DNA of 9,786 bases from an uncultured Mycoplasmatota bacterium (lineage in GTDB: Bacteria; Bacillota_I; Bacilli_A; Mycoplasmatales; Mycoplasmoidaceae). Position 1 is the stretch's first letter. The number at the start of each line of letters is the position of its first letter. This document shows, in pieces, positions 1 through 5,989 of the stretch. A program made the position numbers and the translations under genes. Below the pieces are notes generated by a model. It had not been told where the DNA came from and ran no database searches. It saw nothing but the letters and a program-made list of their open reading frames with translations. The stretch spans positions 1 to 9,786 of the forward strand of contig CATEWF010000035.1 of NCBI GenBank assembly GCA_949527715.1, written 5' to 3'.

Positions 1-757
1 TTAAATAAACATAAGTTGGTTCAATTTTATTTATAAAAATTTTATCTTTTTGATTAATTACATTAGTAAATTTAAAAACCAAATATTTAAAATTTTGTTT
101 AAATCTTATTAATGAATATTGTTTCAAAATAAAATTAGTTATCGAATTTAATAAAACAATTAGAAAAAAGATAAAAACTAAATAAATTAGATTTGTTGTT
201 GATTTAGAATAAACTGAAAAATTTAATGTTCAGTTAAATACATTAGCAAATAACGTTGATAATCCAATGATACACAAATGTAAAAATATACAAGCAAATA
301 AAAATTTTAAATCTATTGACTGCAAGTCAATCTTTTGTTTGTTATATTTAATTTTTGTTTTCATTTTTGATACTTGAAAAATAATATTTGCAAAATCTTT
401 CTTAAATTCTGCATATTTAAGTTCATATTTACCAGAATCAGAATCATATATGATGATCGATTCTTTTTTCTTAAAAACTATCACATAGTGCATTAATTCA
501 TTTTTATGAATTAACATACCATAAAATTGATTATTTCTTAAATTGCAAAACTCTGCTCATTCAGACTCATAAGATTCTATGTATAATCCAAATTTTTGAC
601 CTAAGTTTTCAAAATCATAAATACTTAACCCATTTTCTGAAATATTAGCTTCATTTAAAATTTTTTCTTTACTAGAATATTTGTAAAAATGTTTAACAAA
701 ACTATTAATTACACATACTCCACATTCGTTAATTGAACTTTGTTTAGTTATTTCCAT
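1..757 (-). CDS. C39 peptidase-containing ABC exporter, N-terminal part (runs off left edge)
   Basis: Reading UGA as Trp (codons at 557-559 and 230-232), one leftward frame runs from ATG 755-757 to the window edge, about 252 residues. Residues 1-130 look like a C39 cysteine protease of the kind fused to bacteriocin or lantibiotic exporters: oxyanion Gln6, then Glu11-Cys12-Gly13 with Cys12 as nucleophile, His90 in MHYVIV and Asp105 in IYDSDSG. In that family the domain cuts a double-glycine leader from a peptide while the ABC part exports it. Hydrophobic stretches near residues 151-174 and 189-205 look like the first two helices of the ABC membrane domain. The ATPase domain would lie beyond the edge, so membership of the ABC family is inferred from the domain order. 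No clear Shine-Dalgarno precedes the ATG; a weak TATTAT (773-778) is the only -10 candidate. No substrate peptide is identified here. Confidence 0.8.
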
Positions 758-803
758 AATTTATCATTGAAAATAATAACACTAAATGGCAAAAACAAAG
801 GCA

Positions 804-836
804 CAATAAAAGTTACTTTTTTGTCCAATAAAAGTT
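804..836. repeat. Tandem 11-bp direct repeat in divergent promoter region
   Basis: The 11-mer CAATAAAAGTT occurs at 804-814 and again at 826-836, a 22-bp period or about two helical turns. The second copy sits between the candidate -35 and -10 of the rightward gene at 858. The first copy also forms part of a small palindrome, AAAAGT-T-ACTTTT (808-820). The placement suits a dimeric DNA-binding protein acting on one or both divergent genes, but that role is inference; in such AT-rich DNA the repeat could be chance. Confidence 0.5.
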
Positions 837-851
837 TAATATTTATATAAT
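821..851 (+). promoter_or_regulatory. Promoter of the small membrane-protein gene (leaderless)
   Basis: A perfect -10 hexamer TATAAT lies at 846-851 with a partial -35, TTGTCC, at 821-826 (19-bp spacer). Only six bases separate the -10 from ATG 858, so transcription should begin at or next to the start codon. No Shine-Dalgarno is present, which fits a leaderless mRNA. Confidence 0.6.
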
Positions 852-857
852 AAAATT

Positions 858-1127
858 ATGAAAAAGTTATCTGATAAACAATCAACCATTCTAAAAAACA
901 TTTGCTATTTTATTTATGTATTTCTATTAATTGCTTTTGCAACATTAGGAATATTTGATCAAATTTTTGGTTTCTTATTAATGGCTACTAATCCAGTTGG
1001 TATAGGAACTCTTTCTATTTTTACATTCTTGGCAATCTTATTTTTATGTTTATTTATCTTGTTTAAAATTGTTCTATTAATTAAACACAAAGTTGAAGAA
1101 CCAACTAAAAAAACTGACAAGAAGTAA
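858..1127 (+). CDS. Small two-helix membrane protein, function unknown
   Basis: An 89-residue protein I do not recognise. It has a charged N-terminus (MKKLSDK), a hydrophobic helix around residues 14-32, a second hydrophobic patch at 33-45 that includes an NPVG turn, a long helix at about 51-75, and a Lys/Thr/Glu-rich tail ending DKK. The pattern fits a small integral membrane protein with both ends in the cytoplasm. There is no cleavable signal and no double-glycine leader, so it is probably not the cargo of the divergent exporter; an immunity or accessory role is conceivable but only guilt by proximity. It has its own promoter right at the ATG and its own terminator overlapping the stop codon, so it is a single-gene unit. 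Being a real gene is likely from the promoter-ORF-terminator fit. Confidence 0.7.
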   Translation: MKKLSDKQSTILKNICYFIYVFLLIAFATLGIFDQIFGFLLMATNPVGIGTLSIFTFLAILFLCLFILFKIVLLIKHKVEEPTKKTDKK

Positions 1128-1148
1128 CCAAATGGTTACTTTTTTTTA
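1122..1148 (+). terminator. Intrinsic terminator after the small membrane protein
   Basis: A perfect 8-bp stem AAGTAACC (1122-1129) / GGTTACTT (1134-1141) with an AAAT loop runs into a T tract. The TAA stop codon (1125-1127) lies inside the left arm. Confidence 0.88.
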
Positions 1149-1173
1149 TTTCTTATATATAAAGTAAAAATAC

Positions 1174-1203
1174 TTGATATGGTTTTTATTTTTTATATAT
1201 AAT
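1174..1203 (+). promoter_or_regulatory. Promoter of the rpsP operon
   Basis: TTGATA (1174-1179) and a perfect TATAAT (1198-1203) are 18 bp apart. The predicted transcript starts near 1210 and gives a leader of about 30 bases that carries the strong ribosome binding site of rpsP. No further convincing promoter is seen until 5303, so this one probably serves rpsP to rnhB. Confidence 0.8.
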
Positions 1204-1224
1204 AACTAATCTAATATTTATAAA

Positions 1225-1230
1225 AGGAGG
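1225..1230 (+). promoter_or_regulatory. Ribosome binding site fixing a TTG start for rpsP
   Basis: AGGAGG, the full anti-16S core, lies eight bases before TTG 1239-1241. No ATG is available in frame at the start of the conserved S16 sequence, so this site decides the TTG start. Confidence 0.85.
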
Positions 1231-1238
1231 AAACTACA

Positions 1239-1613
1239 TTGGTAAAGATTAGATTAACAAGACTTGGAAAACACAAAGATCCTTTCTATCGTATTGTAGC
1301 TACTGACTCTAGAACAAAAAGAGATGGTGGATTCATTGCAATATTAGGAACTTATGAACCATTTTCAGGTAAAACTGTAATTAACAGCGAACAAACTCTT
1401 AACTTCTTAAAAAACGGTGCTCAACCAACTGACACTATCTTAAATTTATTTAAGGCTAATGGTGTTTGAGCTGAATTCTTAAAAACTAAGAAACCTGCTA
1501 AAAAAACAAAGAAAACTAAGAAATCTAAAAAAACTAAAACTGCAAGCAAGCCAAAAGCTGCAACTAAAGCTCCTGCTACTAAAGCAGAAGAACCTAAACA
1601 AGAAAATAAGTAA
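1239..1613 (+). CDS. rpsP: 30S ribosomal protein S16
   Basis: A 124-residue S16, needed for assembly and stability of the 30S body. The start MVKIRLTRLGK-HKDPFYRIVA, followed by the RDGGFIAILGTYEP block, is diagnostic of the family. The start is TTG behind a strong AGGAGG. An in-frame TGA at 1467-1469 encodes Trp77 in the conserved end of the S16 domain; ending there would lose the normal C-terminus. Residues from about 82 to 124 form a Lys/Thr/Ala-rich low-complexity tail (KKTKK and KAAT-type runs), beyond the usual 80-90 residue core. Such basic tails are likely disordered and may touch rRNA. It is first gene of the operon and ends two bases before the trmD ATG. Confidence 0.96.
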
Positions 1614-1615
1614 TA

Positions 1616-2293
1616 ATGCATATAACCATCTTAACTTTATTTCCTAAAATGTTTGATGGATTCATTAATGAATCGATTATTGCTAGAGCAATAAAAACTA
1701 AGAAAATTAGAGTTAATATTGTTGATTTTCGTGAATTTTCTAAAGACAAACACAAGAAAGTTGATGACTATCAATATGGTGGTGGAGCCGGAATGGTGTT
1801 AATGTTACAACCGATTATTGATTGTTTAAAAAAATATAAAACAAGTAAGTCACATGTAATATTGTTATCACCTCAAGGCAAACAATTAAATCAATCAAAA
1901 GTAAAGCAATTAGCTAAATATCAAGATTTAATCTTAATTGCTGGACATTATGAAGGATTTGATGAAAGAATAATTCATTATGTTGATGAAATTATTTCAA
2001 TTGGTGATTATGTATTAACTGGTGGAGAAATCCCTGCAATGGTTTTAGTGGATTCGATCAGTCGAACAATCAAAGGAGTAATCTCTAATGATTCATTAGA
2101 CACAGAATCATTCGACAATAATCTATTAGATTATCCCATATATACAAAACCAATAAATTTTGAAGGACATAAAGTTCCACAAGTGTTATTATCTGGTAAT
2201 CATCAAAAAATTGAAGAATATCGTAATCAACAAAGAATTAGAAAAACAAAAAAAATGCGTAAAGACTTATTAACTAAAAAAGGAGAAAAATAA
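1616..2293 (+). CDS. trmD: tRNA (guanine-N1)-methyltransferase
   Basis: A 225-residue SPOUT-family enzyme that uses S-adenosylmethionine to methylate G37 next to the anticodon, preventing +1 frameshifts. Family signatures are visible in order: start MHITILTLFP-x-MFDGF, YGGGAGMVLMLQPI (54-67), LLSPQGK (83-89), AGHYEGFDERI (109-119), the trefoil-knot cofactor loop SIGDYVLTGGEIPA (128-141), and the SFDNNLLDYPIYTKP block (165-179) that in the family carries the catalytic Asp. The length is slightly below the usual 240-260, as is common in mycoplasmas. It starts two bases after the rpsP stop without a good Shine-Dalgarno, suggesting translational coupling, and its TAA overlaps the rplS ATG by one base. 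Confidence 0.96.
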   Translation: MHITILTLFPKMFDGFINESIIARAIKTKKIRVNIVDFREFSKDKHKKVDDYQYGGGAGMVLMLQPIIDCLKKYKTSKSHVILLSPQGKQLNQSKVKQLAKYQDLILIAGHYEGFDERIIHYVDEIISIGDYVLTGGEIPAMVLVDSISRTIKGVISNDSLDTESFDNNLLDYPIYTKPINFEGHKVPQVLLSGNHQKIEEYRNQQRIRKTKKMRKDLLTKKGEK

Positions 2294-2655
2294 TGAAAAA
2301 AATTAATAGTACAAAAATTCTAAAGCAATTAGAAAAAACTCAAATGAGAGATGATCTTCCTGAATTTCGTTCAGGTGATACAATTTCTGTACACGTAAAA
2401 GTTACCGAAGGTAACAAAACAAGAGTTCAAAGATTTGACGGTATTGTTTTAAAAGTTACTGGTAAAGGTTTATCAAAATCGTTCACCATTCGTAAAGAAT
2501 CAAGTGGTGTTGGTGTTGAAGAAACTTTTTCTTACCACTCTCCATTGATCGTTAAGATCGATGTTGTAAGACATGGTAAAGTAAGACGTGCTTACATCTC
2601 ATACATGAGACAACGTTCTGGAAAATCTGCTCGTATTAAATCTGCTAAGAGATAA
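2293..2655 (+). CDS. rplS: 50S ribosomal protein L19
   Basis: A 120-residue L19, which sits at the 30S-50S interface and forms inter-subunit bridges. It carries the typical RSGDTISVHVKV segment (26-37), RVQRFDGIVL, the very conserved FTIRKESSGVGVEETF block and HSPLIVKIDV, then the basic end GKVRRAYISYMR-x-GKSARIKSAKR. The ATG is preceded by AAGGAG and overlaps the trmD stop (TAATG); its own stop overlaps the start of the next gene in the same way, so three genes are chained by one-base overlaps. Confidence 0.96.
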   Translation: MKKINSTKILKQLEKTQMRDDLPEFRSGDTISVHVKVTEGNKTRVQRFDGIVLKVTGKGLSKSFTIRKESSGVGVEETFSYHSPLIVKIDVVRHGKVRRAYISYMRQRSGKSARIKSAKR

Positions 2656-3872
2656 TGAAAGTTTTTCCTAAGCATAAGGACAAACAGCCAAAACATGATC
2701 ATGCACATGATAAAAGTTTTGCTGTCGGTAAATTCCATAATGTTAAAGTAAAAAGTGGTAGTGTAAAGTTTAAAAAACTTTATCAACTTGAACCATGACA
2801 AAGATATGTAGCCGCTGCAATTGTAGGGTTATGTATGGCTGTCATTGTTCAATTTCTAATCAAAAATACTGGTTTATATAACACTGGATTATCTGCAATT
2901 ATTCAAGGTTTTTCAAGACTTGTATATACTATCATGACACACAATAATATTAGTGAAGCTACTGCTACATTAACATTTAATTTATTGTTCTGAATTGTTT
3001 ATTTCTTAATTAATATCCCAATATTTATTTTTGCATATTTTAAGGTTGGAAAAACTTTTGCAAAATTAACATTCGTGTATTTGCTTGTAAATACATGTGC
3101 TGGATTTGGATTATCTTCAACTCCTGGAATTAGTGAAATATTTATCTTCGGTAGAACAATTCCTGATTCTGATAATATCTTGACTACAAATCACGTATTC
3201 GTAATGCCTTTTTATTTCAACACTGATAATAAACAATTATTTGATGTTGATCACGATCCAATAAAATCCTTCTTTTTGTTTTTAACAGCATTAATTTATG
3301 GTTTCTTATCATCAATTAATTTTGCTATTTTATATATTATTGGTTCGTGCTCAGCAGGTTTAGATATTGTTTCAATCTTTTACGCAACTAAAAAGAATAA
3401 AAATATTAGTGGAATGTTAGTAACCATTAATGGTATTTCAATGATTATTGGTGCTACGACCGGTTCATATTTCTCAGGAGCTATTATTAATCCTGAATGT
3501 TGAAGTTGAGAATTCTTCTTTTCAGCAAATTTATTTGCTTCATTTTTAAGTATCATTATTTTTGGAACATTCTTAAATAGATTCTTCCCATTGAATAAAA
3601 ATGTTAGAGTAGAAATTTTCTCTAACAATATTAAACAAATTAGAGAATATCTATATTCTCATAAATACACTCATCCTCTTACAATCTATAAAACAATTGG
3701 TGGTTATAGTCTTCAAGATCATGAGATGTTAGTAACAATTTGTATGTATATCGAATTACCAAAATTAGTTAACCACATTCGTGATATCGATCAAAACTGT
3801 CTAGTTGTTGCTACAAAAGTTGATGACATCGATGGAACAATCAACGTTTACCAACAAGGTTCGATAGAATAA
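2655..3872 (+). CDS. YitT family membrane protein with DUF2179 domain
   Basis: A 405-residue protein with several TGA-coded Trp residues (e.g. 2796-2798; two more flank Ser284). Residues 1-50 are a charged, His-rich cytoplasmic N-terminus. Hydrophobic helices follow at about 52-70, 108-128, 137-152, 205-231, 252-270 and 285-305. GSCSAGLDIVS (230-240) matches the GS-x-GG-x-DI-type motif of the YitT/DUF161 family. The soluble C-terminal part (about 317-393), with the HEMLV and TKVDDIDG segments, matches DUF2179. The family is often labelled a transporter but its substrate is unknown, and I do not assign one. It lies between rplS and rbgA in the ribosome operon, with its ATG overlapping the rplS stop and only weak purines upstream. 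Confidence 0.9.
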
Positions 3873-3881
3873 TTGAATAAT

Positions 3882-4685
3882 ATGGAAAAAATAAACTGGT
3901 TCCCAGGTCATATGGCTAAAGCCATATCTGATTTAAAATCAAAGAGAAATAATTTTGATATGTTGATAGAAATAGTTGATGCTAGAGCTATCAATATTTC
4001 TTCTAATAAAGAATTATTAAAAGATTTTAATTTACCAATTTTAACAATTGCTGTCAAATCAGATATTGCCGAAATTAATTCATCAAACGATTTACTTTAT
4101 ATTTCAACAAAAAATAAATCCCATAGACAAATAGTACTAAATAAAATTAAAGAAATACTTAAACCTAAAATTGAATCTAAAAAGAAAAAAGGGCTAATCA
4201 ATCCGCAATTTAACATTTTAGTATTAGGTTTACCTAATATTGGTAAATCTTCTTTCATTAATTTTGTTTTAAACAGAAATAATCTTGTTGTTCAAAATTA
4301 TCCAGGCGTTACAAGAAAACAAACTCTTGTAAAAATTGATAATATGCTTTTTTTAAATGATTCTCCTGGTATTTTATTTAAAAGAATTGAAGATTTACAA
4401 ACTGGATATATTCTTGGGTTAATTGGATGCATCAAGAAAGATGTACTGCCAATGTATGAAGTAATTAAATTCGGATATGAATTTTATTTATCTTATTATC
4501 AATCAAATATTTTCAATAAATTTAATTTAAATCAAAAACTAACATTTAATGATTTTTTAAATCATATTTGTAAACAATATAAATTTATTAAATCAGATAA
4601 CCAAATTGATAGTGCTAGAGCACTAGACTATTTATATGGAATATTTATGAATGGAGAAATTTGCAAGGTAGACTATGAAAAATAA
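3882..4685 (+). CDS. rbgA: Ribosome biogenesis GTPase RbgA/YlqF
   Basis: A 267-residue circularly permuted GTPase that acts late in 50S assembly. The N-terminal INWFPGHMAKA is diagnostic and keeps the His (His10 here) proposed as catalytic in the family. The G motifs appear in the permuted order G4-G5-G1-G2-G3: VKSD at 58-61 (normally NKxD), STK at 75-77, GLPNIGKSS at 116-124, Thr144 in PGVTRKQ, and DSPG at 160-163. The helical C-terminal domain then follows. The replacement of Asn by Val in G4 is unusual. I chose ATG 3882 because it gives the usual short lead before WFPGHM. An in-frame TTG at 3873, 12 bases after AAGGT, abuts the previous stop and is a possible start three residues longer. 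Confidence 0.93.
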   Translation: MEKINWFPGHMAKAISDLKSKRNNFDMLIEIVDARAINISSNKELLKDFNLPILTIAVKSDIAEINSSNDLLYISTKNKSHRQIVLNKIKEILKPKIESKKKKGLINPQFNILVLGLPNIGKSSFINFVLNRNNLVVQNYPGVTRKQTLVKIDNMLFLNDSPGILFKRIEDLQTGYILGLIGCIKKDVLPMYEVIKFGYEFYLSYYQSNIFNKFNLNQKLTFNDFLNHICKQYKFIKSDNQIDSARALDYLYGIFMNGEICKVDYEK

Positions 4686-5295
4686 CATGTATGTTTACGA
4701 AAATAAATATTTTTATAAAGGATATAAAAATATTGCAGGAGTAGACGAAGTAGGTAGAGGTTGTTGAGCTGGTCCTCTTGTGGTTGCTGCTGTAATCTTA
4801 CCTCCAAGATATCGTAACAATCAAATTAACGATTCTAAGACATTGTCAATTAAAAAAAGAGAAGAGCTTTTTGATATTATTGTTAAAGATGCTATGGATT
4901 ATCAAATTATCTTTATAGATCCAATAGAAGTTGATAAACTTAATCCAAAAAACGCTTCTATTGAGGGAATGCAGAGAGCACTCGCAGGTTTAAAAATTAA
5001 ACCTGATATTGCTTTAGTAGATTATGAAAAAATCAATGATGCCAAACAAAAAGTTGAATCGATCACTAAAGGTGATGCAAAATCAATTTCAATTGCTGCT
5101 GCATCTATCATTGCTAAAGTGGCAAGAGATCGATACATGATTCAAATCAACGATAAATTTCCACAATATAATTTCAAAAAAAATAAAGGATACGGTACTC
5201 TAGAACACTTAAAAGCTCTTAAAAAATATGGACCTATTAAAAATTTCCATAGGTTTTCATATAAACCAGTGCAAAAAGCAATAAATCCGAAATAA
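4675..5295 (+). CDS. rnhB: Ribonuclease HII
   Basis: A 206-residue RNase HII, which cuts the RNA strand of RNA-DNA hybrids and starts removal of single misincorporated ribonucleotides. The four family acidic residues can be placed: Asp24-Glu25 in AGVDEVGRG, Asp116 in ALVDYEK and Asp134 in TKGDAKS, followed by SIAAASIIAKVARD and the NKGYGT-x-EH segment near the C-terminus. Trp31 in GRGCWAGP is coded by TGA, so a standard-code reading would wrongly start at GTG 4780. ATG 4675 has AAGGT (4665-4669) before it and overlaps the rbgA end by 11 bases; ATG 4687 is the alternative, with no binding site. The rbgA-rnhB pairing is the same as in Bacillus. Confidence 0.95.
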
Positions 5296-5302
5296 TAACA
5301 TA

Positions 5303-5308
5303 TATAAT
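5303..5308 (+). promoter_or_regulatory. -10 element, probable leaderless promoter
   Basis: A perfect TATAAT (5303-5308) lies eight bases before ATG 5317 in the 21-base gap after rnhB. Transcription should begin within one or two bases of the ATG. No convincing -35 is visible 16-18 bp upstream (inside the end of rnhB), and there is no Shine-Dalgarno. The arrangement closely resembles that before ATG 858. Confidence 0.55.
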
Positions 5309-5316
5309 AAATAATT

Positions 5317-5916
5317 ATGGAAAAACTAAAATCTACAGCTAAAAGAACAAAAGAATTAGAATACAACAAAGAATTTGTTGTTAAACAATTAAATGCTAAT
5401 CCAAATGTTGTAAAACAACAAGAAGAACAATTAAAGAAAATGAATCCTAATGCTACTGCTGAAGTGATTCAACGTCAAGTAATGAACTTGGTTGTTCGTG
5501 AAAATGTTTTTAACAATGTAATGCAAGGTATTGTTGAATACTATGATTTCAAATTAGATAAAGATGAAATATCTAAATTTGAAGAAAGAATGAAAAACTT
5601 ATACAAAGATGCTAAACCAGAAGTTTTGACAAAACTTACTGAAAACATGTTAAAGAAAACTTTGGTTTATCAAGACTTGTCTTCGTTATGAGATATTAGA
5701 ACTAATGATGAAGAAACAAAACAATGACTTCAAAATTACTACAAAGCTACTAATAATCCTATTAGAGATATCATGAATGACAAGGAAAAGTTTGATAACT
5801 TTAGACAAATGATTCAAGATGAAAAAGTTACAAATGAAATCTTAATGAGATTTAGAAACATTAAGTTTGATCTTCCTAAAAAAGAAAACAAAGAACAACA
5901 AGAAGAAAAGAAATAA
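5317..5916 (+). CDS. Charged helical protein, possibly trigger factor C-domain-like
   Basis: A 199-residue protein with two TGA-coded Trp residues, the first at position 125; without UGA recoding it would appear as 124 residues. It is rich in Lys, Glu, Asn and Gln, has no signal peptide or membrane segment, and should be almost all helical. The region near residues 48-95 (IQRQVMNLVVRENVFNNVM, then YYDFKLDKDEI, then FEERM) recalls the helical arms of trigger factor or SurA-type chaperones, where an 'e..i.vtdeEi' turn joins two helices. This resemblance is by eye and weak. The acidic/basic tail KKENKEQQEEKK is probably disordered. The gene follows rnhB by 21 bases but seems to have its own promoter, and it converges on clpB; a chaperone-related role would fit this neighbour but is not shown. 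Confidence 0.75.
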
Positions 5917-5919
5917 TCT

Positions 5920-5944
5920 AAACCCACAAAAATGGGCTTTTTTT
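5920..5944 (+). terminator. Weak intrinsic terminator after the helical-protein gene
   Basis: CCCA (5923-5926) pairs with TGGG (5933-5936) around a CAAAAA loop, and AA/TT pairs extend the stem beyond one A-C mismatch. Seven T residues follow at 5938-5944. The stem is short, but its position four bases after the stop and its T run make it a plausible terminator. Confidence 0.6.
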
Positions 5945-5954
5945 ATAAATTAAA

Positions 5955-5989
5955 CTAAAGAAAAAGAATTAGGTTTTACCTAATTCTTT
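5955..5989 (-). terminator. Intrinsic terminator of clpB
   Basis: A perfect 12-bp inverted repeat, AAAGAATTAGGT (5963-5974) and ACCTAATTCTTT (5978-5989), with a three-base loop. Reading leftward it continues into TTTTTCTTTAG. The clpB TAG stop codon (5980-5982) lies within the arm that is transcribed first. Confidence 0.85.

Noticed and set aside
557..559. TGA codons in the exporter, rpsP, clpB and others as pseudogene stops
   Set aside because: They fall at Trp-compatible positions in many otherwise intact genes, which shows UGA recoding rather than decay.
858..1127. The 89-residue protein as precursor peptide of the C39 exporter
   Set aside because: It has no double-glycine leader and consists mainly of two transmembrane helices.
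1151..1164. TATATA-rich near-palindrome as an operator or a second rpsP promoter
   Set aside because: Simple alternating A/T sequence with no partner -35; the TTGATA/TATAAT pair downstream is much better.
1421..1621. Long minus-strand frame opposite the end of rpsP
   Set aside because: It is the antisense of the repetitive Lys/Thr/Ala tail of S16, with no start signals; the hydrophobic look comes from the complement of Lys codons.
3873..3881. TTG 3873 as the rbgA start
   Set aside because: Possible, but ATG 3882 gives the normal spacing to the WFPGHM motif; the Shine-Dalgarno-like AAGGT is rather far from the TTG.
4780..5295. Short rnhB starting at GTG 4780
   Set aside because: It would lose the catalytic Asp24-Glu25; the upstream TGA is Trp, and the frame opens to ATG 4675.
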